A DNA stretch of 64,000 bases from NCBI RefSeq assembly GCF_005047635.1, contig NZ_SUKC01000011.1, forward strand, positions 1-64,000. The letters are read 5' to 3'. The notes below the pieces were generated by a model that saw nothing but the letters and a program-made list of their open reading frames with translations, was not told the DNA's origin and did no database searches. Position 1 is the first letter of the stretch, and the number at the start of each line of letters is the position of its first letter. The stretch is from Arthrobacter sp. CAU 1506 (lineage in GTDB: Bacteria > Actinomycetota > Actinomycetes > Actinomycetales > Micrococcaceae). A program made the translations under genes and the position numbers. Below, piece by piece: positions 18,435 to 26,423 of the stretch.

Positions 18435-21400
18435 TCAGTCCACCAGCGCCTTGGCATGTTCCAGCCGCTGCGAGATCACGGTGGTGACTCCGTCGCCGCG
18501 CATGGTCACGCCGTACAGCGCATCGGCCACTTCCATGGTGCGCTTCTGGTGCGTGATCACAATCAGCTGGCTGGATTCGCGCAGCTCCTCGAAGATGGTG
18601 ATCAGCCGGCCCAGGTTGGTGTCGTCCAGCGCGGCTTCCACCTCGTCCATCACGTAGAACGGGGACGGGCGGGCCTTGAAGATCGCCACCAGCAGCGCCA
18701 CCGCGGTCAGCGAGCGTTCGCCGCCGGAGAGCAGGGACAACCGCTTGATCTTCTTGCCGGCCGGCCGGGCTTCCACCTCGATGCCCGTGTTGAGCATGTC
18801 CTCCGGGTCGGTGAGCACCAGCCGGCCCTCGCCGCCCGGGAACAAGCGGCCGAACACCCGCTCGAACTGGACGGCGGTGTCGTGGTAGGCCTCGGTGAAG
18901 ACCTGTTCCACCCGCTCGTCGACTTCCTTGATGATGTCCAGCAGGTCCTTGCGGGTGGCTTTGAGGTCCTCCAGCTGGGTGCTCAGGAACTGGTGGCGCT
19001 CCTCCAGCGCGGCGAACTCCTCCAGCGCCAGCGGGTTGACCTTGCCCAACGCGGACAGGTCCCGCTCGGCCTTCTTGAGCCGCTTCTGCTGCTCCTCGCG
19101 GACGAACGGAATGCCCTCGACGACGGCGTTGCCCTCTTCGTCCACCGGGGCCCGCAGCGCGGCCCATTTGTCGTTCGACGCCGCGGTGGCCACCGGCACC
19201 GGCTGGTCCGGCCCGTATTCGGCAATCAGATGGTCCGGCGTCAGCCCCAGGTCTTCGATGGAGCGGGCCTCCAGCGCCTCGATCTTCAGCCGCTGCTGGG
19301 CGCGGGCCAGTTCGTCGCGGTGCACGGTGTCCGTCAGCTCGCGCAGCTCGGCGGCGAGCGCGTCGGTGGACGAGCGAACGGTGGACAGCTCGGCCTCCCA
19401 CGCCGCGCGCACCTCTTCGGCCTCGTCGCGTTCCCGTTCGGCCAGATCCACCGAGACGTCCAGCCAGGCCAGCGTCTGCTGCGCTCCCTGGGCCACTGCG
19501 GCGGCCTTGGCTGCCTGCAGGCGGCGCTTCCGGGCGCGCTCTGCAGCCTGCGCCCGGGCGTGGCGCTCGGTGGCCGCTGCCCGTTCCAGCGAGGCCGCCC
19601 GGTTGCCGATGGCGGTCAACTGCTCCTCGCCCGAGCGGAGCGCCAGCCGTGCTTCCATTTCCACCTGGCGTGCATGGGTTGCCGCGGCGGCGAGCTCGTC
19701 CCGCTTGTCGGTTGACGGCTCGGCGTCTGCCGGCGCGTCCTCGGCCGCCTGTGCCGCGGCCAGCCGTTCGGTGATGTCGGCGAGCTTCTGCTGCTCGGTG
19801 ACGATGTTGGCCTCCGCGGCAGCCACCAGCTTGGCGAGCCGTTCACTCTCCCCGGTGGCGGACCGCAGCGCGGAGCCGAGCTGGCCCAGCCGTTCGGCAA
19901 CAGCTGCCAGCCGGGCATCGGACTCGTGAAGTTGTTCCAGCGCCGCGTCGGCTCGCAGTTTGGCCTCGTCCCGGCGCCCGGTGGCGCCGGCAATCGCGAA
20001 CTTGGCCCGCTCTGCCCGGGCGGTCGCAGCCTCCAGCCGCTGCGCGGTCTCGTCCACGGCCGCCTGGACTTCCAACAGGCTGGGACCGCCTGCGGAGCCG
20101 CCCCGAGCGGAGCAGGCCGTGAAGATGTCGCCCTCGCGGGTGACGGCGGTCAGCGCCGGATCGGCTGCAATAACGCGGGCGGCGGCCTGCAGGTCTTCAA
20201 CCACGACGACGGCGCCCAGCAGCGCGCGGACGGCACTTTCCACGCCCTGCTTGGCCTGGACCAAACTGTTCGCCGGAATACCCGCCACCGGTGATCGACC
20301 AAAGTCGCTTGCGCCTGCGTGGAGATCCGGGGTCTCCACGCGGTCGCTGGCGCTCCCTTGGTCGACCACCGGGGACCCGTCGCCCGCCGCACCGGCGATA
20401 AGCAGGTCCACCTGGCCGGCGTCGTCGGCCTTCATCAGTTCCAGGGCCCGGACTGCCGCGTCTTGGTCGGCCACCGCAACGGCTTCCGCCAGCGGCCCCA
20501 GGGCCGCCGCTATGGCAGCCTCGTAGCCGGGCTCCACGGTGATGAGGTCCGCCAGCGGGGCGAGCACGCCGTCGGTGCCGGACGCCAGCAGCGTCTCGCT
20601 GCCGTCCCGCCGGTTCAGACCGACTTCGAGCGCTTCCTTGCGCGCGGTCAGTGCGTCACGTTCCCGTTCGGCCTCGCGTTCGTCGGCCCGCAGCTGTTCC
20701 AGGTCCGCTTCGATCTCGGCCAACTCGTCGCTGGCGTCCTCGTAGGCGGCATCCAGGCCTTCTTCGCCTTCTTCCACCCCGGCCGCCTGGGATTCGAGTG
20801 CGGTGAACTCGGCCTGGGCGTGCCGGCGGCGCTCCTCGCCTTCGGTGATCGACGACCGGAGCCGGCCCAACTCCGCCTCCGCAGACTCCACCCGGGAGCG
20901 TGCCGCGCCCACTTGGCCGGCCAGTTTGGCCAGTCCTTCGCGGCGGTCGGCAGCGGCCCGCAGGATATTGGTGAGCCGCTTCTCTTCGTCCTGCGCCGCC
21001 CGCTCGGCAGCGGCACGCGCTTCGATCGCGTCGTCCAACACCTCGCGGCGGTCCTCAAGCTCGAACTCCAGCTCGGCCTGTTCCTCACGGACTTCGGCCG
21101 CCTGCTGCTCCAGGATCTCCGGGTCCCGCCCGCTGTCCGGTTCCTGATCGGCGGAGCCGAGCAGTCGCCGTCGTTCATTGGCAAGGCTGGCGAGGGCGCG
21201 GAAGCGTTCCCGGGTGGACGAGAGCTGGTACCAGCTGTCTCGTGCGGCGTTGAGCTTGGGCGTGGCCTCGGCCGCGAGCCGTTCCAGTTCGGCCAGCCGG
21301 CGGCGGCCTGCGCCCAGGGTCTGCTCCACCTCGGCCTGTCGGGCCTTCAGCGCGGCCTCGTCGGCCACCTCCTGCTCCAGCGAGGTGCTGAGTTCCACCA

Positions 21401-22100
21401 GCTCGTCCGCCAGCAGCCGGGCGCGCGCATCGCGGACTTCGAACTGCACCTGCTGCGCCCGGCGGGCCACCTCGGCCTGCTTGCCCAGTGGGGTCAACTG
21501 GCGGCGGATTTCGCCGGTCAGGTCGGTGAGCCGCTGCAGGTTCGCCTGCATCGACTCCAGCTTGCGGACCGTCTTTTCCTTGCGGCGCCGGTGCTTGAGG
21601 ATGCCGGCGGCTTCTTCCACGAAGCCGCGGCGGTCTTCCGGCGTGGCGTGCAGGACCTTGTCCAGCTGGCCCTGGCCGACGATCACGTGCATTTCCCGGC
21701 CAAGGCCTGAGTCCGAGAGCAGCTCCTGGATGTCCAGCAGCCGGCAGTTGCTGCCGTTGATGGCGTATTCGGAGCCGCCGGTGCGGAACAGGGTGCGGGA
21801 AATGGTGACTTCGGAGTACTCGATCGGCAGGGCGCCGTCGCTGTTGTCGATGGTCAGCGAGACATGTGCGCGGCCCAGCGGCGGGCGGCCCGCGGTGCCG
21901 GCAAAAATGACGTCCTCCATCTTGCCGCCGCGCAGCGTTTTGGCGCCCTGCTCCCCCATCACCCAGGCGAGCGCGTCCACCACGTTGGATTTGCCTGACC
22001 CGTTCGGACCGACAACAGCGGTGACGCCGGGCTCGAAGTCGAAGGTCGTCGCCGACGCAAAAGACTTAAAGCCCCGCACAGTCAGAGATTTAAGATGCAC
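18435..22100 (-). CDS. smc: Chromosome segregation protein SMC
   Basis: This is the ATPase of the SMC-ScpAB condensin complex, which compacts and separates chromosomes. With the GTG start (GGGAGA seven bases upstream) it has 1221 residues. Walker A is GPNGSGKSN (31-39). Two long coiled coils flank a hinge at about residues 510-680. The C-terminal head has the signature LSLLSGGERSLTA and Walker B PFYVMDEVEAAL. The hinge contains an oddity: codons 577-604 are exactly a back-to-back pair of the dispersed repeat (20288-20372), adding a peptide that begins PVVDQGSASDRVET. The normal neighbours ftsY and mutM have both been moved away. Confidence 0.95.
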   Translation of the reverse strand: MHLKSLTVRGFKSFASATTFDFEPGVTAVVGPNGSGKSNVVDALAWVMGEQGAKTLRGGKMEDVIFAGTAGRPPLGRAHVSLTIDNSDGALPIEYSEVTISRTLFRTGGSEYAINGSNCRLLDIQELLSDSGLGREMHVIVGQGQLDKVLHATPEDRRGFVEEAAGILKHRRRKEKTVRKLESMQANLQRLTDLTGEIRRQLTPLGKQAEVARRAQQVQFEVRDARARLLADELVELSTSLEQEVADEAALKARQAEVEQTLGAGRRRLAELERLAAEATPKLNAARDSWYQLSSTRERFRALASLANERRRLLGSADQEPDSGRDPEILEQQAAEVREEQAELEFELEDRREVLDDAIEARAAAERAAQDEEKRLTNILRAAADRREGLAKLAGQVGAARSRVESAEAELGRLRSSITEGEERRRHAQAEFTALESQAAGVEEGEEGLDAAYEDASDELAEIEADLEQLRADEREAERERDALTARKEALEVGLNRRDGSETLLASGTDGVLAPLADLITVEPGYEAAIAAALGPLAEAVAVADQDAAVRALELMKADDAGQVDLLIAGAAGDGSPVVDQGSASDRVETPDLHAGASDFGRSPVAGIPANSLVQAKQGVESAVRALLGAVVVVEDLQAAARVIAADPALTAVTREGDIFTACSARGGSAGGPSLLEVQAAVDETAQRLEAATARAERAKFAIAGATGRRDEAKLRADAALEQLHESDARLAAVAERLGQLGSALRSATGESERLAKLVAAAEANIVTEQQKLADITERLAAAQAAEDAPADAEPSTDKRDELAAAATHARQVEMEARLALRSGEEQLTAIGNRAASLERAAATERHARAQAAERARKRRLQAAKAAAVAQGAQQTLAWLDVSVDLAERERDEAEEVRAAWEAELSTVRSSTDALAAELRELTDTVHRDELARAQQRLKIEALEARSIEDLGLTPDHLIAEYGPDQPVPVATAASNDKWAALRAPVDEEGNAVVEGIPFVREEQQKRLKKAERDLSALGKVNPLALEEFAALEERHQFLSTQLEDLKATRKDLLDIIKEVDERVEQVFTEAYHDTAVQFERVFGRLFPGGEGRLVLTDPEDMLNTGIEVEARPAGKKIKRLSLLSGGERSLTAVALLVAIFKARPSPFYVMDEVEAALDDTNLGRLITIFEELRESSQLIVITHQKRTMEVADALYGVTMRGDGVTTVISQRLEHAKALVD
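20288..20372. repeat. Palindromic pair of dispersed repeats inside the smc hinge
   Basis: Two repeat copies face each other. 20288-20328 starts CCGGTGATCGACCAAAG and ends GGAGATCC; 20331-20372 is the inverted copy, starting GGTCTCCACGCGG and ending in the CCACCGG terminus. Only two bases separate them, so the whole can fold into an imperfect 85-base hairpin. It stays in the smc reading frame. Confidence 0.9.
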
Positions 22101-22530
22101 GTTGTGTCTCCCGCGGCGGACATTTCCTTGCAACAATCTACCGTGTTTACCGCGTATTCTCCGGCGCCACGGCCTTGTCCCGCCGGACAATCGGGTGTAG
22201 TACCTAGCGGAGGCGACCGCCGCCGTCGCTTGCACACTTGCCGGCGTGCTCTTTTACGCAGACCGGCGCCTAAATAAGAAACGGCAGCAAACGCCTGCCG
22301 CCAGGGTGGATCCGGGCGGCCATTCGGTGCGCGATTCTCCGGTCTCCGAATAACCGAGGGGTGTGCCGAAACGTTCCGCGCAGCAGTAGCAGAGACAATT
22401 GCCACAAACCAATGCCTTTGTCCATATGTGCGGAACGTTGGCGCGGGGTGCATAGTTAAGACTTCGGGTGCCCATACCGGATTCTCCGCGTACAGGTGAC
22501 CGTCCCCGACAGACGAATAAAGGCTGGATA
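22101..22530. promoter_or_regulatory. Divergent regulatory region between smc and oleA
   Basis: The 430 bases hold no convincing gene. On the minus strand TAGATT (22135-22140) is a possible -10 box for smc. On the plus strand, a perfect 10-base inverted repeat (22370-22379 AACGTTCCGC, 22430-22439 GCGGAACGTT) and an A+T-richer stretch lie ahead of oleA. The remainder shows nothing recognisable. Confidence 0.45.
22370..22439 (+). promoter_or_regulatory. Inverted repeat upstream of oleA, possible operator
   Basis: AACGTTCCGC and its exact complement GCGGAACGTT are spaced with centres 60 bases apart, about 90 bases before the oleA start. Such a pair of half-sites could bind a regulator on both sides of the promoter. 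No regulator gene is adjacent and no promoter elements are certain. Confidence 0.35.
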
Positions 22531-23556
22531 TTGAGCGGTAACGCGACGTTTCGACATGACAATGCGGCTTTGCTGGCCGTCTCTAGCGTGGAGGCGCCGG
22601 TAGCCGTCAGTTCCGCCGAGTTTGATGAGCGCCTCGCTCCCAGCTTGAAGCGCCTGAAGCTCTCCCGGAAGTTGCTGGAACGCGTTGCCGGCGTGACTGA
22701 GCGCCGCTGGTGGTCACCCGGTTCAACCTTCGACGACGCCGCCATCGAAGCCGGTGCCAAGGCCATGGCCGAAGCCGGCGTGGAGCCGGACCAAATAGGG
22801 CTCCTGATCAATACGTCAGTGACGCGCGTAAACCTGGAGCCGTCAGTCGCGGTGAAGATCCACCACGGACTGGGTCTCCCGTCGTCGGCTATGAACTTCG
22901 ATCTGGCGAACGCATGCCTGGGCTTCGTCAACGGCATCACCTTGGCCGCCAACATGATTGACTCCGGCCAGATCAAATATGCGTTGATCGTCGCGGGCGA
23001 GGATGCCCAGCCCACCCAGGAGACCACATTCGAACGCCTCAACCGTCCGGATTCCACCCGCGCCGACTACCTGCGCGAATTCGCCACGCTGACTCTGGGC
23101 TCGGGGGCAGCCGCAGCCGTGATCGGCCCCGCGGACGTCCACCCCGAATCCCACCGCATCCTTGGCGGCGTCTCGCGTGCCGGCACCGAGCACCACGAAC
23201 TGTGCGTTGGCGGGCCCGCGGGAATGTTCACGGACACCAAAGGGCTGCTGGACAACGGGCTGGAACTGGTGGTCAGCGCCTGGCACGAGGCCCACGGCGA
23301 TGGGTGGGACTGGACCGCGATGGACCGCTACGTCACGCACCAGGTCTCCACGTCCTACACCAACGCGATCATCAAGGCGGTCGATCTGGTCCGCGAGCGT
23401 GTGCCGATCACCTTCCCGAAGTGGGGCAATGTGGGACCGGCCTCGCTCCCCATGACGCTGGCCCAGGAGTCGCAGACCCTGAGCAGCGGCGACCGCGTGC
23501 TCTGCATGGGCGTCGGCTCCGGCCTGAACACCACGATGATGGAGATTGCGTGGTAG
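22531..23556 (+). CDS. oleA: OleA, fatty acyl-CoA condensing thiolase for olefin synthesis
   Basis: OleA joins two fatty acyl-CoA molecules head-to-head into a beta-keto acid, the first step of long-chain olefin synthesis. The protein has 341 residues, the family length, and resembles 3-oxoacyl-ACP synthase III. The active-site residues align with those of the Xanthomonas enzyme: Glu103 (NLEP), Cys129 (LANACLGF), His270 (YVTHQVS) and Asn300 (WGNVGP). I start at the TTG at 22531, with AAAGG seven bases upstream and a following sequence SGNATFRHDNAAL; a longer frame from 22468 lacks support. It overlaps oleBC by seven bases and begins the ole operon. Confidence 0.93.
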   Translation: MSGNATFRHDNAALLAVSSVEAPVAVSSAEFDERLAPSLKRLKLSRKLLERVAGVTERRWWSPGSTFDDAAIEAGAKAMAEAGVEPDQIGLLINTSVTRVNLEPSVAVKIHHGLGLPSSAMNFDLANACLGFVNGITLAANMIDSGQIKYALIVAGEDAQPTQETTFERLNRPDSTRADYLREFATLTLGSGAAAAVIGPADVHPESHRILGGVSRAGTEHHELCVGGPAGMFTDTKGLLDNGLELVVSAWHEAHGDGWDWTAMDRYVTHQVSTSYTNAIIKAVDLVRERVPITFPKWGNVGPASLPMTLAQESQTLSSGDRVLCMGVGSGLNTTMMEIAW

Positions 23557-26423
23557 CCAAACCCCTCTGGCCTGGAGTCGACCCGGCCTGGTCCCGCCGT
23601 GTCCGCGTTCCCTCCACTGCCGCGGTGGATCCGGCCGGCACCGCGATCACTTGGCACCTCCTGGACAACGGCCCGCAGCTGGCCGAACGCGGAATAGAGC
23701 CGGTCGGTACTCTGCTATGCGTCCACGGCAACCCGACCTGGTCCTACCTCTGGCGCACCCTGCTCGCCGCAGCCGGAGACGCCGCGGCACCATGGCGCGT
23801 GGTCGCCGTCGATCAGCTGGACATGGGATTCTCCGAGCGCACCGGGCGTTTCCGCCGGCTGGAGGACCGGATCACCGATTTGGGCGATCTGACCGCCGAA
23901 CTTGGCATCACCGGTCCGGTGGTCACCGTCGGGCACGACTGGGGCGGCGTCATCTCGCTGGGTTGGGCCACCCGTCATCGCAAGCAGCTCTCCGGCGTCG
24001 TGCTGACCAACACCGCCGTCCACCCCGCCGGCTTCGGCCTTCCCGCGCCGCTGAAACTCGCACTGCATCCGGCCGTCCATCAATGGGGCACGACGACGTC
24101 GGCCGCCTTCCTGCGCGTCACCCACGCCTTGGCGCATCCCCCGTTGGAAAAGGACGTCAAGGACGCGTTCATGGCACCGTACCGGCACGCCGCGCGGCGC
24201 ACCGGCGTGGGCAACTTCGTGGCGGACATCCCCGCCGACGAGGGCACGCCCAGCTGGGGCACGCTGATCGAGGTGGCCGAGGGCATCCGCACACTGGACG
24301 TTCCGGCGCTGATCATGTGGGGCCCCAAGGACCCGGTCTTCTCGGACCGCTACCTGCGCGATCTGATGGACCGGCTGCCGCAGGCGGACGTGCACCGCTT
24401 CGAAGGCGCTGGCCATCTCCTCCCCGAAGACCGCGACATCGCCACCCCCCTCTTCACCTGGCTCAGCACCCCGGTGGCCGACCAAGCCACCGCCCCCGGT
24501 GATCGCCCAAAGGCCGCCCCGGTGGTCGACCAAGCGAGCGCCAGCGAGCGCGTGGAGACCCAGGTAGACCCCGCCCCCGGTGATCGACCAAAGGCCGCCA
24601 GGCCTGCGCGGAGATCCGTGGGGACCCACGCGCAGGCCTTCCGCCCCATGCTCGCCGAACTCGACGAGCGCCGCACCGACGACTCCCCCGCCGTCGTCGA
24701 CATGGCGCCGCTGGCCGCGCCCGGCGCCGGGCCGCGGACGCTGACCTGGGCCGAGTTGGCCGGACAGGTGGACCTGCTGGCCGACGGACTTGCCGGGATC
24801 GGCGTGAAGGCCGGCGACCGGATCAATCTGCTGGTCCCGCCGGGCATCGAACTGACCAGCCTGATTTACGCCTGCCTGAAGCTCGGCGCCGTTATCGTCG
24901 TGGCCGACGCCGGGCTCGGACCTGCCGGGCTCAGCCGCGCCATCAAGGGTGCCGGCCCCAAGTTCATCGTCGGCATCGAACGAGCCTTCGTCGCCGCCCG
25001 GCTGTTCAACTGGCCCGGCCAGCGGATCAGCGTCACCGATCTGGGCGAAGCCAAGCGCAAGCTCTACCGAATCGCGCACACCGTGCCCGAACTAGTAGAA
25101 GCCGCCGCAGCCAACTCGGCACCGCCGCTCGACCGGTCTCTACTCGGCGCTGGCGCGCCTCCATCGACCACCGACGTCAGCGCCCCGGTGGTCGACCAAG
25201 CGAGCGCCAGCGAGCGCGTGGAGACCCGCGTGGAGACCCACCCAGAGACCTTCGTAGAGACCTCCGGCCCCGGCCCCGACCCGGACGACGACGCCGCAAT
25301 CCTCTTCACCTCCGGTTCCACCGGTCCGGCCAAGGGCGTGGTGTACACGCACCGGCAGCTAGCCGCGATGCGGGACACCCTGAAGGACACCTACGGGCTG
25401 GAGGCGGGCACGTCGCTGGTGGCCGGCTTCGCACCGTTCGCCTTGCTGGGCCCGGCCCTCGGCGCCACATCGGTCACGCCAGACATGGACGTCACTGCAC
25501 CGAAGACCCTTACCGCTGCCGCCCTGGCTGACGCCGCCGCCGCAGTGCACGCCACCGCGGTGTTCGCCTCGCCGGCCGCGCTGACCAACGTTTTGGCCAC
25601 AGCCGATGGCCTGACTGACGAACACCGAGTGGCGCTCTCCAGCGTGAAGCTGCTGCTCTCAGCCGGCGCCCCCATTCCAGAACCGCTGCTGGCCAAGGTT
25701 CAGTCGCTGGTGCCGTCGGCGACCCTGCACACGCCCTACGGGATGACGGAGGCGCTACCGGTCACGGACATCAGCCTGGACGGCATCCGCGCTGCCGGTT
25801 CCGGCAATGGCGTCTGCGTCGGCACCCCGGTGTCGGGAGCCACGGTGGCCATCGCCCCCGTGGCTGCGGATGGCAGCGTTTCCGACCAGCCGACCACCAA
25901 CCCCGGCGTCACGGGCGAGATCCTGGTCAGCGCCCCTCACGTCAAGGACCGCTACGACGGGCTCTGGATCACCCAACAGCACAGTGCGTCCGTGCCGGGT
26001 TGGCACCGCACCGGCGACGTGGGGCATCTCGACGCCGAGGGTCGGCTCTGGGTCGAGGGGCGTCTCGCGCACATCATCACTACCGCGTCCGGTGTCGCCA
26101 CGCCGGTAGCTGCCGAGCAAGCGGCGGAAACGCACGACGTCGTGCGGCTGGCTGCCGTGGTCGGCGTCGGTCCGGTGGGCGCCCAAGTACCTGTTGCCGT
26201 CCTGGAAACGCTAGCGCCGGCCGCCAGGCCGGGAACCGCTCCGCGTGCGCTCGGCGAGGAGGTGCGCGCCGCCGTCGTTCGCTCTACGGGTCTGGATCTT
26301 GCCGCAGTGCTGGTGGTGCCCGAACTGCCCACCGACATCCGGCACAACTCCAAGATTGACCGGGCCGGACTTGCCGACTGGGCAACCCGATCGCTGGCCG
26401 GCGGAAGGATCCGCAAGCCATGA
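23550..26423 (+). CDS. oleBC: Fused OleB-OleC: beta-lactone decarboxylase and beta-lactone synthetase
   Basis: The 957-residue protein fuses two steps of olefin synthesis. Residues 1 to ~305 are OleB, an alpha/beta hydrolase like haloalkane dehalogenases, with HGNPTW (59-64), nucleophile Asp130 (GHDWGG), Asp260 and His288 (GAGHLL). It decarboxylates a beta-lactone to a cis-olefin. Residues ~365-957 are OleC, an AMP-ligase-fold enzyme that makes that lactone, with the P-loop FTSGSTGPAKG (about 586-596) and GMTEALP. The linker (307-363) and a second insert (529-571) consist of the dispersed repeat. The fusion itself is known from Micrococcus. The GTG start overlaps the oleA stop; the stop overlaps oleD as ATGA. 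Confidence 0.92.
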   Translation: MVAKPLWPGVDPAWSRRVRVPSTAAVDPAGTAITWHLLDNGPQLAERGIEPVGTLLCVHGNPTWSYLWRTLLAAAGDAAAPWRVVAVDQLDMGFSERTGRFRRLEDRITDLGDLTAELGITGPVVTVGHDWGGVISLGWATRHRKQLSGVVLTNTAVHPAGFGLPAPLKLALHPAVHQWGTTTSAAFLRVTHALAHPPLEKDVKDAFMAPYRHAARRTGVGNFVADIPADEGTPSWGTLIEVAEGIRTLDVPALIMWGPKDPVFSDRYLRDLMDRLPQADVHRFEGAGHLLPEDRDIATPLFTWLSTPVADQATAPGDRPKAAPVVDQASASERVETQVDPAPGDRPKAARPARRSVGTHAQAFRPMLAELDERRTDDSPAVVDMAPLAAPGAGPRTLTWAELAGQVDLLADGLAGIGVKAGDRINLLVPPGIELTSLIYACLKLGAVIVVADAGLGPAGLSRAIKGAGPKFIVGIERAFVAARLFNWPGQRISVTDLGEAKRKLYRIAHTVPELVEAAAANSAPPLDRSLLGAGAPPSTTDVSAPVVDQASASERVETRVETHPETFVETSGPGPDPDDDAAILFTSGSTGPAKGVVYTHRQLAAMRDTLKDTYGLEAGTSLVAGFAPFALLGPALGATSVTPDMDVTAPKTLTAAALADAAAAVHATAVFASPAALTNVLATADGLTDEHRVALSSVKLLLSAGAPIPEPLLAKVQSLVPSATLHTPYGMTEALPVTDISLDGIRAAGSGNGVCVGTPVSGATVAIAPVAADGSVSDQPTTNPGVTGEILVSAPHVKDRYDGLWITQQHSASVPGWHRTGDVGHLDAEGRLWVEGRLAHIITTASGVATPVAAEQAAETHDVVRLAAVVGVGPVGAQVPVAVLETLAPAARPGTAPRALGEEVRAAVVRSTGLDLAAVLVVPELPTDIRHNSKIDRAGLADWATRSLAGGRIRKP
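24471..24640 (+). repeat. Dispersed-repeat cluster forming the OleB-OleC linker
   Basis: Repeat copies in tandem: a truncated one at 24471-24489, a truncated one at 24496-24514, a full one at 24519-24560, a variant at 24577-24617 and an inverted tail at about 24622-24639. Their translation gives PVADQ, PVVDQASASERVET and PGDRPKAA peptides. They cover the whole junction between the two enzyme domains. Confidence 0.9.
25135..25262 (+). repeat. Dispersed repeats inside the OleC domain
   Basis: An inverted type-II copy (25135-25173) is followed by a forward type-I copy (25185-25226) and then three extra GAGACC tails up to 25262. They add about 43 residues (DRSLLGAGAPPSTT and PVVDQASASERVET) just before the ATP-binding P-loop of OleC. 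Confidence 0.9.
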
